Positions 9,144 through 16,351 of a stretch of DNA of 38,704 nucleotides are shown piece by piece. The stretch covers positions 1 to 38,704 of the forward strand of contig CAZTQN010000035.1 in NCBI GenBank assembly GCA_964615765.1, in the 5' to 3' direction. The position numbers and the translations under genes were made by a program. The notes beneath the pieces were generated by a model. It was not told the origin of the DNA. It did no database searches and was given only the letters and a program-made list of their open reading frames with translations. The DNA is from CAZTQN01 sp964615765. Its GTDB lineage: Bacteria > Planctomycetota > Phycisphaerae > Phycisphaerales > UBA1924. Each line of letters starts with the position of its first letter. Position 1 is the stretch's first letter.

Positions 9144-9761
9144 TCACAACCCGACGTGATCGATCACGATCCCCGCACCGTCGGACTGCCCGATCGTGAG
9201 TTGATACGTGCCGCCGGGCACTTCGATATCGAAGAATCCGTCCCTCGACACTTCCGCTTCGAACAGCCTTCCTGAACGGATTTCCGTCGCGACGATTCGC
9301 GTCGGGAAGACCTGCCCGCGGATCTCGCCCGCGATCACGGTTATCCCGCGCGTGTCGTCGTGGTCGACATGCAGATCGATCTCGGCGGTGTCGGTCTGGA
9401 ACTCGAGCAGCCGGGCCCGCCCGGAACCGCGCAGCCCGGCCGCGGCGGGCGTCCGAGAACTGTCGAACACCAGCGTCGCGACCATCTCCGCGGCCCGCTG
9501 CAGACCAGCGCCGAGCGCGCTCGCGATCCCCGGACGCGGGCCCGGCACGGCCTCGTGCAGCCGCCGCAGCGCGTCGTCCGGCACAGCGAACAGACTCGCG
9601 ACCGGCGCGCTGTCGGCCATTCGTGCGATCGCGCCCGCGAGTGCGGCGTATCGCGTGCTGGCCGCCGGGCTCGCGTCGACGGCGGCTCGGAAGGCCGCGG
9701 CCTGGTCCGCCGGATACTCCCCGCATGCCAGCCGAACCAGTTGCTCGTCACTGAAATCCAT
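9144..9761 (-). CDS. Small anti-sigma-like protein with C-terminal beta-rich domain
   Basis: A 205-residue protein that I cannot assign to a named family with confidence. Residues 1-45 (DEQLVRLACGEYPADQ ... ARYAAL-like) resemble the start of anti-sigma factors. The usual zinc ligands (HxxxCxxC) are missing and there is no membrane helix. The region from about 115 to 205 alternates short beta strands and ends in FDIEVPGGTYQLTIGQSD, which looks like a carboxypeptidase-regulatory/transthyretin-like fold. ATG at 9761 has GGAGG six bases upstream. The gene lies between the ECF sigma gene (90 bases away) and the CHAT gene (16 bases away). Position and N-terminal look suggest a cytoplasmic regulator of the sigma factor, possibly a CHAT substrate; this is inference. 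Confidence 0.7.
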   Translation of the reverse strand: MDFSDEQLVRLACGEYPADQAAAFRAAVDASPAASTRYAALAGAIARMADSAPVASLFAVPDDALRRLHEAVPGPRPGIASALGAGLQRAAEMVATLVFDSSRTPAAAGLRGSGRARLLEFQTDTAEIDLHVDHDDTRGITVIAGEIRGQVFPTRIVATEIRSGRLFEAEVSRDGFFDIEVPGGTYQLTIGQSDGAGIVIDHVGL

Positions 9762-9851
9762 GACTGACCTCCCGAGACCGATGCGTGCAACGGGGTAGAG
9801 GATCTGGGCCGGCCGCTGATACCTCCGACCGACCAGCAGATCCAGATTTCT

Positions 9852-10403
9852 TCAGTTCGGACCATCGTCCGGCCCGGCGGCGGGCTCGAGCAGCGTCGCC
9901 AGCTTGCCGAGACAGCGGGCCCGCGTCGGTCCGATGCTGCCCACGGGGATCGACAGCCGCTCCGACAACTGCTGATAGTCAACGCGCCCGGGCTGTATGA
10001 ACAAGGCCGAGAGCAGGTCGCGGCAGCGCTCGTCCAAACGATGCAGCGCCGCGCGCACGCGGTGGGCCGCTTCGAGGCGGTGGAGTTCTTCGTCGCCGGG
10101 AGGCGTGTCGGGCTCGTCGTCGCGCCGGTCGCGAGCGTGCCTGCGTTCGGCCTTGACGACGCGCCAAGCCTCGCGCCGCGCGCTGGTGCCGAGCCAGCCG
10201 ACCAGCGCTTCAGGATTGCGGATGTTCGGCAGGGCGCGGGCGAGCGCACTAAAGACGGACTGCGCGACGTCCTCGCACTGATCGGGGCGCAGGCCGTGCC
10301 GTCGCGCGATCGCGAAGACCAAGCCGGCGTGATGGTCCATCAATGACCGCCACGCGGCGTCATCGCCGTCCAAGCACCGCTGGATAAGCGCCCACGGGTC
10401 CAT
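9852..10403 (-). CDS. ECF-type RNA polymerase sigma factor (CHAT operon)
   Basis: A roughly 183-residue ECF sigma factor. Region 2 is visible in LIQRCLDGDDAAWRSLMDHH, VFAIARRHGL and QCEDVAQSVFSALAR, with WLGTSARREAWRVVKAERR matching region 2.4. Region 4 is in LDERCRDLLSALFI and YQQLSERLSIPVGSIGPTRARCLGKL, where the HTH carries the typical S-I-P-V-G-S-I-G-P-T-R-A-R recognition helix. The first ATG is at 10403; a GTG directly upstream at 10406 is an alternative. It heads the leftward operon with the anti-sigma-like, CHAT and subtilase genes and faces a divergent secreted-protein gene across 165 bases. It probably controls its own operon and possibly the neighbouring gene. Confidence 0.93.
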   Translation of the reverse strand: MDPWALIQRCLDGDDAAWRSLMDHHAGLVFAIARRHGLRPDQCEDVAQSVFSALARALPNIRNPEALVGWLGTSARREAWRVVKAERRHARDRRDDEPDTPPGDEELHRLEAAHRVRAALHRLDERCRDLLSALFIQPGRVDYQQLSERLSIPVGSIGPTRARCLGKLATLLEPAAGPDDGPN

Positions 10404-10406
10404 CAC

Positions 10407-10568
10407 GCGACCAGTGTATCCGTTGCGGCGTGTGTGATTTTTGCACCGGTTCTCGGTCGATTTCGCGCGCTCGATGTATCAGCGCGCCGGGCGTCGCCTC
10501 ACCGGCGAAGACGGACGCCGAAGGTCGTCGTCCGTGCCGACCGGACAAAACAAGACAAGGAAGAACCC
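10407..10568. promoter_or_regulatory. Divergent intergenic region
   Basis: About 160 bases separate the leftward sigma operon from the rightward GC-dockerin protein gene. Both promoters should lie here. No convincing -35/-10 pair or palindrome was recognised; the only clear signal is AGGA at 10558-10561, which serves the downstream ATG at 10569. Confidence 0.4.
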
Positions 10569-11837
10569 ATGGCCATGCTTCGTTCCAAACCCCGCGCTCT
10601 GGCGGCCTGCCTGGCGCTCGCCGCCGGCGCCGCGACGCACGCTCAACCGACCGCCGCGCCGACGTACTCGGTGACGGTCAACGACGCCGTGACCGGCGAC
10701 AACGCGTTCCAGTTCGGCGGGTTCCGCTACTGGACGGTCGACGCCGGCGCCGACTCGTATCAGAACGACATCTACGAGCGGCCCGCCGCCCAGGGCTTCC
10801 AGCCCATCAACGGGCTCTACGCGGTCAACGAGTACATCTCGTACGTCGACATCGAGCAGGCCCGCTTCGGCTACGACAACCGCTTCGTGTACGTCTCCAT
10901 CAACGTCGTCGGCCTGACCAAGCAGACGCAGGACGGCGTGAACACCATCGAAGGCCTGCAGGGCCGCTACGGCTTCCGCTTCGGCGCCGACGCCGACGGA
11001 CGCAACAGCTACTACTTCATCGCCGACCAGCCGCAGACCGCCGCGATCAACAACCGCGTCTGGACCCGCGCCAAGACCGAGGGCTACCGCGATACCGACA
11101 TGGACGTCGGCGGGCGCGGCGGGCCGATCCACGGCGAACAGGGCCCCTCCGGCATCAGCGTCACCAAGACCGACAACATCCTCGAAGAACAAGGCCTCAA
11201 CGGCTACGACCAGCAGATCGTCCAGACCGACGGCGTCACCGTCAACGGGCAGCGCCCCGTCCTCTGGCAGCGCGTCAGCCCGACCGACAACACCGTCGTC
11301 GAGATCGCGCTCGACTACGTCACCCTCGGCCTGACCCGCGCCCAGCTCGACGCCATCCAGTACCTGCACTTCGAAGCCCAGCTCGGCGACCTGGCCGACC
11401 CGCAGTTCGGCCTGTGGAACGACCAGTTCACCGGCATCGAGGCCGGCTCGCCCAACCCGGGCATCGGCACCGACAACGAGTTCGGCACGCAGGGCACGGG
11501 CGCGATCTCGGGCGTCGACACCGTGCGCTCGACCCTCACGCCCCCGCCGCCGCCCCCGGGTCAGGGTGCCTGCTGCACCGGCGCCGCGTGCACGATCACC
11601 GCGCCGGCCGACTGCGCCGCCGCCGGCCAGCGCTTCCTCGGGCTCAACTCCGTGTGCACCCCGTCGGTCTGCTGCCCGGCCGATTTCAACAACAACGGCG
11701 TGATCGGCGTTGACGACCTGTTCGGCTTCTTCAACGCGTACTTCGCGCAGGACATCCGCGCCGACTTCGACGCCAGCGGAACGCTGACCGTCCAGGACGT
11801 CTTCGCGTTCATCAACGCCTTCTTCCAAGGCTGCTGA
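10569..11837 (+). CDS. Secreted protein of unknown function with Cys-rich module and GC-dockerin tail
   Basis: A 422-residue exported protein. The frame is open from 10434, but ATG at 10569 has AGGA seven bases upstream and begins a clean signal peptide (MAMLRSKPRALAA to THAQ). The main domain (about residues 25-325) is rich in Tyr, Asp, Gly and Asn (GGFRYWTVDAGADSYQND, FGADADGRNSYYF). It probably has a beta fold; I do not recognise the family. A Pro run (PPPPPPG) links to a Cys-rich module with CC-x4-C-x7-C-x13-C-x4-C spacing. Two dockerin-like repeats follow (DFNNNGVIGVDDLF, DFDASGTLTVQDVF), ending in AFFQGC. It is divergent from the sigma/CHAT operon and followed by a strong terminator, so it is probably a single-gene unit. 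Confidence 0.88.
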   Translation: MAMLRSKPRALAACLALAAGAATHAQPTAAPTYSVTVNDAVTGDNAFQFGGFRYWTVDAGADSYQNDIYERPAAQGFQPINGLYAVNEYISYVDIEQARFGYDNRFVYVSINVVGLTKQTQDGVNTIEGLQGRYGFRFGADADGRNSYYFIADQPQTAAINNRVWTRAKTEGYRDTDMDVGGRGGPIHGEQGPSGISVTKTDNILEEQGLNGYDQQIVQTDGVTVNGQRPVLWQRVSPTDNTVVEIALDYVTLGLTRAQLDAIQYLHFEAQLGDLADPQFGLWNDQFTGIEAGSPNPGIGTDNEFGTQGTGAISGVDTVRSTLTPPPPPPGQGACCTGAACTITAPADCAAAGQRFLGLNSVCTPSVCCPADFNNNGVIGVDDLFGFFNAYFAQDIRADFDASGTLTVQDVFAFINAFFQGC

Positions 11838-11881
11838 TCGGGATCAGCGGTCCCCTGGCGAGAACCCCCCTACCACCCCGC

Positions 11882-11924
11882 AACCGCCGAGCGCCACGAT
11901 CGCGCTCGGCGGTTGTTCATTTTT
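11882..11924 (+). terminator. Rho-independent terminator after the secreted-protein gene
   Basis: A perfect 13-base stem (11882-11894 with 11902-11914) closes a 7-base loop. It is followed within a few bases by TTTTT (11920-11924). It lies 45 bases after the stop at 11837 and is the clearest intrinsic terminator in the window. Confidence 0.9.
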
Positions 11925-12097
11925 GGCTGTGACACTGCGGCAATCCGCGGTCACAGGGTTCCGGACGCGCCTTCGACAGACATTTTCTTGGAATCCTGTA
12001 ACCGCGCCCGTGGCTCGTGCGCTGTGGTCGTGGCGGCGGTGATCGGGCGTGTTGCCCGGGCCGGCCGCCGAGTGAACCACTTGCACGGAGAACGACC

Positions 12098-12538
12098 ATG
12101 GAACGCAGCAACAACAACAGCAGCAGCAGCGGTCATGAAACCTCTCGCACTTCGAACAACCAGACGAGTTTGGAGCGCGTGAGCAACACCGGCCGCACCG
12201 GCCGGACTGGCAACGTCGGCCGCACGCTGGCGATCGCGGCCGCCGCGGGGCTTGGGGTGATCGCGGCGCCGAGCCTGACGCACGCTCAGGAAGCGCGGCC
12301 GTCCGCCGTCTCGCCGGACTTCAACGCTTCGGGAACCATCACGCCGGAAGACCTGTTCGTCTACCTCGAGCACTGGTTCGCGAACAAGGAATCCGCCGAC
12401 GTCGACGGCGACGCGATGATCACCGTGTGGGACCTGTTCCAATACCTGCAGATCTGGTTCGCGGCCCGCGACGCGGGGATCAACCCCAAGGACAGCCGCC
12501 CGTCGGAGAAGGTCACGCAGTCCGACGACACGCGATAA
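12098..12538 (+). CDS. Small exported protein consisting mainly of a dockerin-like doublet
   Basis: A 146-residue protein starting at ATG 12098 with GGAG at 12087-12090. The first 45 residues are a low-complexity Asn/Ser/Thr/Arg stretch (including SNNNSSSSGHETS). This precedes a hydrophobic export segment ending in LTHAQ, an unusually long n-region for a signal peptide. The mature part is almost entirely two dockerin-like repeats (DFNASGTITPEDLF and DVDGDAMITVWDLF), each followed by an aromatic YLEHWF/YLQIWF stretch. Unlike its neighbours it does not end in Gly-Cys but in a 30-residue polar tail. It has no catalytic domain, so it may be a free calcium-binding or partner module, or a reduced paralogue of larger GC-dockerin proteins. 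Function unknown. Confidence 0.75.
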   Translation: MERSNNNSSSSGHETSRTSNNQTSLERVSNTGRTGRTGNVGRTLAIAAAAGLGVIAAPSLTHAQEARPSAVSPDFNASGTITPEDLFVYLEHWFANKESADVDGDAMITVWDLFQYLQIWFAARDAGINPKDSRPSEKVTQSDDTR

Positions 12539-12561
12539 ACGCCGGGTCACGTGGGGCCCGC

Positions 12562-12614
12562 GGGGCGGGGGGGTGAAACCGGGAGGACGCGGGGACGGGG
12601 GGGACGCGGGGGGG
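12562..12614 (+). repeat. G-run tract, quadruplex-capable
   Basis: Runs of 4, 7, 3, 4, 7 and 7 G residues occur within 53 bases directly downstream of the small dockerin gene and upstream of a dockerin fragment. Four or more runs of at least three Gs satisfy the usual G-quadruplex pattern. Such tracts also slip easily in replication and sequencing. Confidence 0.6.
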
Positions 12615-12866
12615 AGAGTACGGAGAAGATCAAGATACGAGCGTGCCGGCCCCAACCTCGCCTGCACCCGCGCCGGCACGCCCGCCGCCCCCTGCTGTCC
12701 CGCCGACTTCAACCAGTCCGGAGCCGTGTCCGTGCAGGACTTGTTTGATTTCATGGGCGCGTACTTCGCCGGCAATCCATCACTCGCCAATGTCAACGGC
12801 GACTGCTGCGTGTCGGTTCAGGACATCTTCGACTTCCTGGCCGTGTGGTTCCGCGGGTGCAACTGA
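12573..12866 (+). pseudogene. Orphan C-terminal fragment of a GC-dockerin protein
   Basis: The frame encodes 97 residues. The last 60 or so are a good dockerin-like doublet (DFNQSGAVSVQDLF and NVNGDCCVSVQDIF) ending in WFRGCN, preceded by CTRAG..CC, the end of a Cys-rich module as in neighbouring secreted proteins. The only start is a GTG inside a G run at 12567-12573. There is no signal peptide and the first 30 residues are Gly/Arg-rich low complexity. The simplest reading is the 3' remnant of a larger secreted gene whose 5' part was lost. A frameshift in the G tract (real or from sequencing) is the alternative, although the preceding gene stops cleanly at 12538. Confidence 0.55.
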
Positions 12867-12879
12867 CGCTCGCCACGGG

Positions 12880-15450
12880 TTACGGGCTCGGCGCCTTCTG
12901 GCTGCCGGTGCGGAGCTCGGCTTCGATCGCCTTCCAGCGTTCGGCGTTCTCCGGTTCTTCAAGCCGGATGTACGACCATCGGATCGCGCCCGCGATGCGA
13001 CCGCCGAGCCCCGCGATCGCCGGGTCCTGACGGGTGCACTCGAATGCCCGCTCGAGAAACTCGAGCGACTCTCGTGCCGCGCCGCTCCCGGAGAACATCG
13101 AGCCGACCTGCAAGAGCACGTTGACCACGGCCGTATCGCACGGCCGGGTCGCCGCGGCGACTTCTTCGCAAGCTGCGCGTGCTTCGGCGATCGCCTCCTC
13201 GCGTAGGCCGACGTTCAGCGTGGCCCCGGCGAGGTACATCCTGGACTGTGCCACCTGCGCAGTCGGGATCCCGATCTCGCGCTGCCGCGCGATCGCGGCT
13301 CGCATGGGCTCCAGCACGCTGGGACCGTCGCCGCGTCGTGCCCGTGCGTAGTTCAGCAGCACCGCGCCCGACACCACGTCGGCGTGCCGGTCGCCTAGCG
13401 CACTGAGCGCCGCGGCTTCGGTCTGCTCCAGGATCCGCACCGACTTGTCCAGCTCGCCGTTCTCCATGTAGGAGATCCCGAGCTGGCGACCCATGTTGTG
13501 CGTCGCCGGGTCCATCGGCGCGATGCGGGCGCGGATGTCGTACCCCTCTTGCACGTAGGGGAGACCTTCCTTCGCTGCGCCTTTGCGCCCGTAGGAAATG
13601 CCCAGGTTGGACAACGCCGACGCTCGGAGCGATTCGTCCTGCTTCGCGATGTCCGACGCGAGCATTTCCTTCAGCGTCTCGATGGCCTTGTCGTACTGGC
13701 CGACCGACGTGTACGTCTGCGCCAGTGCGCCGCGGGTCTGGAAAACCAGACGGGCCGAACCGCTGGCCTTCGCAAACTCCGACGCGCGCTCGAAGCGCTC
13801 CGCCGCGAGCTGCGGGCGGCTCAGGCGACTCGCGACATACCCGAGGCGGATCATGATCGTCGTCCGCAGCTCCATCGCTTCCGGCAGCGTCTCGCCGCCG
13901 AGCGGTTCGATGAGCGGCGACAGAAGCGTCTCCACGCCCTCGTAGTCGCCGATAAGGTACAGCGGCTCGGCGATCGCGCTCGCCGTCTGCGCGCGAACGA
14001 GCATGTTGCTCGGCGGCTTGTCACCGAAGTCCTTCGCCGCGGCCTGCAGGATCTGCTCGAACGTCGCCTTGGGCCCGAGCCGTGCCGGGTGCGCCCGCAT
14101 GAGCAGCTCGCGCAGATACGTCGCGACTTCCTGCGCACGCGCGAGCGACTGGTCCGCGCGGGCCTTCGCGTCCTGCACCTGCTGCAGCGCAACGACGGCG
14201 CTCTGGCGATCCAACAGCGCCCGCCGAAAGCCGACGCCCGCGGCGAGCAACCCGCCCAAAATCGCCGTCGAGACAAGCACGCCGGAGAGCACCGGGAGCC
14301 GGTGTCGCTGCACGAACTTGCGCGTCTGGTACCAGGTCGAGGGCGGCCTCGCGGCGATCGGCATGCCCGCGAGATACCGCTCGATGTCCGCTGCGAGCTC
14401 ACTCGCCGACGGGTACCGCTGCTCGGGATCCGGGTCGCAGGCCTTGAGCACCAAGCAGTCAAGCTCGGCGGGCACCGGTTCGGCGCGATCGGCGCCGTCG
14501 CCCGCCGCGTGCGCTTTGCTCGGGAGTACGCGCGGGTGCGTTCGCAGCACCTGCGCGAGCTCCCCGACGGACACATCGCGCAGGCGCTCCGCCGGAATGG
14601 GCAGTCGTCCCGTGAGCAGTTCGTACAGGATCACGCCGAGCGCGTACACGTCGGAGCGCACGTCCGCGTCGGGCGTCACGCGGTCGGCCTGCTCGGGGCT
14701 CATGTAGCCCGGCGTGCCGAGCAGTTGCCCCGCGAGCGTGTGCCCGGCGCGCGTCTCGTCGCCCGCGACCATCTTCGCGACGCCGAAGTCGATGACCTTC
14801 GGCACGGGCTGCGCGTCCTCGTCGGAGACGAGGATGTTCGACGGCTTCAGATCACGGTGCAGGATGCCCCGGTTGTGCGCGTGCTGCACGCCGCGGCAGA
14901 CCTGCAGGAACAGCTCCAACCGTCGGCGCAGCGACAGGTTGTGCAGGCGTGCATACTCGGTGATGGGCGGTCCGTCGACGAGCTCCATCGCGATGTACGA
15001 GCGTCCGTCGTCCGCTGTCCCCGCGTCGAGCAGGCGGGCGACGTTTCGATGCTCCATCCGCGCGATCGCTTGGCGCTCGTCCTCGAAGCGTTCCATCAAC
15101 TGGCGGCTGCCGATCTCGGCCCGCAAGACCTTGACCGCCGCACGCCGCTTCACGGGCACGTGCTGATGGGCCCGGTACACGCTGCCCATCCCGCCCTGGG
15201 CGATGAGCCCATCAATGACGAACGGCCCGATCTGCCGGGGCAGCAGGTCGCGCGACGACATCGCCTCCGGCGGCACGATCAGCGGCGTCAGCGCGTCGTC
15301 GACCGGCGTGCTCATGAGCTGCGTCGCTTGCCGCGCAAGCTCCGCGTCGTCCGCCAGACGCTCCGCGATCCAGGCGCGCCGCTGCCCGGGGTCGAGCCCC
15401 TCCAGGATGAGCAGCGACTCCTTCAGCCTTTCGCGCCGTGCTTCGTCCAT
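12880..15450 (-). CDS. Transmembrane Ser/Thr protein kinase with C-terminal TPR-like repeats
   Basis: An 856-residue Hanks-type kinase. The order is a short helical N-terminus and then the kinase domain (about residues 75-365). That domain has the glycine loop AQGGMGSVY, catalytic-site Lys107 (AAVKVLR), HRDLKPSN with Asp200, DFG at Asp221 and GTPGYMSPEQ in the activation segment. One transmembrane helix follows (about 386-408). An extracytoplasmic region of TPR-like helical pairs (about 440-840, for example ALAQTYTSVGQYDKAIETL) completes the protein. All catalytic residues are present, so it should be active. The ATG at 15450 is 17 bases after the sigma stop; GTG at 15471, overlapping that stop as GTGA, is an alternative start. 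Pairing with an ECF sigma suggests that phosphorylation controls the sigma factor, a scheme known from planctomycetes. Confidence 0.94.
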   Translation of the reverse strand: MDEARRERLKESLLILEGLDPGQRRAWIAERLADDAELARQATQLMSTPVDDALTPLIVPPEAMSSRDLLPRQIGPFVIDGLIAQGGMGSVYRAHQHVPVKRRAAVKVLRAEIGSRQLMERFEDERQAIARMEHRNVARLLDAGTADDGRSYIAMELVDGPPITEYARLHNLSLRRRLELFLQVCRGVQHAHNRGILHRDLKPSNILVSDEDAQPVPKVIDFGVAKMVAGDETRAGHTLAGQLLGTPGYMSPEQADRVTPDADVRSDVYALGVILYELLTGRLPIPAERLRDVSVGELAQVLRTHPRVLPSKAHAAGDGADRAEPVPAELDCLVLKACDPDPEQRYPSASELAADIERYLAGMPIAARPPSTWYQTRKFVQRHRLPVLSGVLVSTAILGGLLAAGVGFRRALLDRQSAVVALQQVQDAKARADQSLARAQEVATYLRELLMRAHPARLGPKATFEQILQAAAKDFGDKPPSNMLVRAQTASAIAEPLYLIGDYEGVETLLSPLIEPLGGETLPEAMELRTTIMIRLGYVASRLSRPQLAAERFERASEFAKASGSARLVFQTRGALAQTYTSVGQYDKAIETLKEMLASDIAKQDESLRASALSNLGISYGRKGAAKEGLPYVQEGYDIRARIAPMDPATHNMGRQLGISYMENGELDKSVRILEQTEAAALSALGDRHADVVSGAVLLNYARARRGDGPSVLEPMRAAIARQREIGIPTAQVAQSRMYLAGATLNVGLREEAIAEARAACEEVAAATRPCDTAVVNVLLQVGSMFSGSGAARESLEFLERAFECTRQDPAIAGLGGRIAGAIRWSYIRLEEPENAERWKAIEAELRTGSQKAPSP

Positions 15451-15467
15451 GTCCGAATGTGTCCGAC

Positions 15468-16106
15468 TCACTCGTGCCCGGAACCGTTCGAGCTCTTGAG
15501 CTCCTGCGCCAGCCACCGCCGGGCGAACGCCCAGTCCCGCTCCACGGTGCGTTCCGTCACACCCAGCGAGACCGCGATCTCCGAGAACGCCAGCCCCAGG
15601 TAGAAACGCATCGCGACGACTTTGGCCGACCGCTCATCCACAGATTCGAGTTTCGTCAGGGCCCGATCAACGTCCAGCACCTGCTCGGGCGGTCGGTCAA
15701 CGACAAACTCGGCCTCGTCCAACGACACGCGTTCGGCGGACCCGCCGCGTTTCAGCGCCGTCGCCCGGCGGGCCCGATCCACCAGGATGTTGCGCATCGC
15801 GATCGCCGCGGCCCCGATGAAGTGCGACCGCCCTTGCCACGACCGCGTCCGGTCCTTGCCGAGCTTGAGGTAGACCTCGTTCAGGAGCTCAGTCGGATGC
15901 AGCGACGCCCCGGGCCCGAGCGCCCGCAGGCGCATCTCGGCGAGCCCGCGCAGTTCCTGATACACCAAGCCGATGAGTTCGTCCGCTGAGGCGGGTTCCG
16001 GCGACACGCCGTGCACGCCGTTGAGGTGGGTCGGCTTCGGACTCGAGCCGTTCACGCTCGAACCGTTCGATCCCGGCTGCTTCGAAGGCCCGTCGTGCGT
16101 CGGCAT
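15468..16106 (-). CDS. ECF-type sigma factor paired with Ser/Thr kinase
   Basis: A 212-residue ECF sigma factor of the planctomycete kinase-linked type. After a 40-residue Ser/Asn/Pro-rich leader come region 2 (LIGLVYQELRGLAEMRLR, TELLNEVYLKL) and SHFIGAAAIAMRNILVDRARR. Region 4 contains VAMRFYLGLAFSEIAVSLGV and TERTVERDWAFARRWL. The motifs LVYxELRxLAxxRL and FxxxAAxAMRxILVDxAR are characteristic of sigma factors encoded next to kinases rather than anti-sigma factors. It is the first gene of a two-gene leftward operon with the TPR kinase. Its promoter region (16107-16351) is shared with the divergent hydrolase cluster. The unstructured leader is a plausible phosphorylation site region; that is inference. 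Confidence 0.93.
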   Translation of the reverse strand: MPTHDGPSKQPGSNGSSVNGSSPKPTHLNGVHGVSPEPASADELIGLVYQELRGLAEMRLRALGPGASLHPTELLNEVYLKLGKDRTRSWQGRSHFIGAAAIAMRNILVDRARRATALKRGGSAERVSLDEAEFVVDRPPEQVLDVDRALTKLESVDERSAKVVAMRFYLGLAFSEIAVSLGVTERTVERDWAFARRWLAQELKSSNGSGHE

Positions 16107-16306
16107 CGGGTCGTCCTGTGGCGGGGCTACCGAACGGCTTCATCGTACCACAGCCCCCCAGCGGGTGATCGCCCAAATACGCGCGGGATCACTTGGTTTT
16201 CTGCGGTAGGAATGTCGGTTTTGAACGGCATTGACGTTTTCTCTTGTGAAAACAGTCACCGCGCGGCGGACCAAGACGTCCCCCCGCACGGGTGATGTCC
16301 GCACAC

Positions 16307-16332
16307 GCTCAACAGTGTTGAGCAACGTTGAG
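16307..16332. promoter_or_regulatory. Candidate operator: near-perfect palindrome plus repeated half-site
   Basis: GCTCAACA (16307-16314) and TGTTGAGC (16316-16323) are perfect 8-base inverted arms around one G. A further GTTGAG half-site (16327-16332) follows directly. It lies 28 bases before the ATG of the first hydrolase gene at 16352. A MarR-family gene two positions downstream is the obvious candidate binder; a sigma/kinase operon diverges on the other side. Confidence 0.6.
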
Positions 16333-16351
16333 AGTCCATGGAGCCCATCGC

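Noticed and set aside
4977..10403. Type III-E CRISPR (Craspase) or bacterial gasdermin locus
   Set aside because: TPR-CHAT and sigma genes recall these, but there is no repeat array, no gRAMP-like effector and no small pore-forming gene in the window.
10479..11828. Minus-strand frame of 449 codons rich in Val, Asp and Gly
   Set aside because: It is the mirror of the secreted GC-dockerin gene, which has a ribosome site, signal peptide and tail; the antisense frame has none.
13498..15603. 701-codon plus-strand open frame
   Set aside because: It lies antisense to the kinase with all catalytic motifs; the translation is Arg-rich without a recognisable fold.
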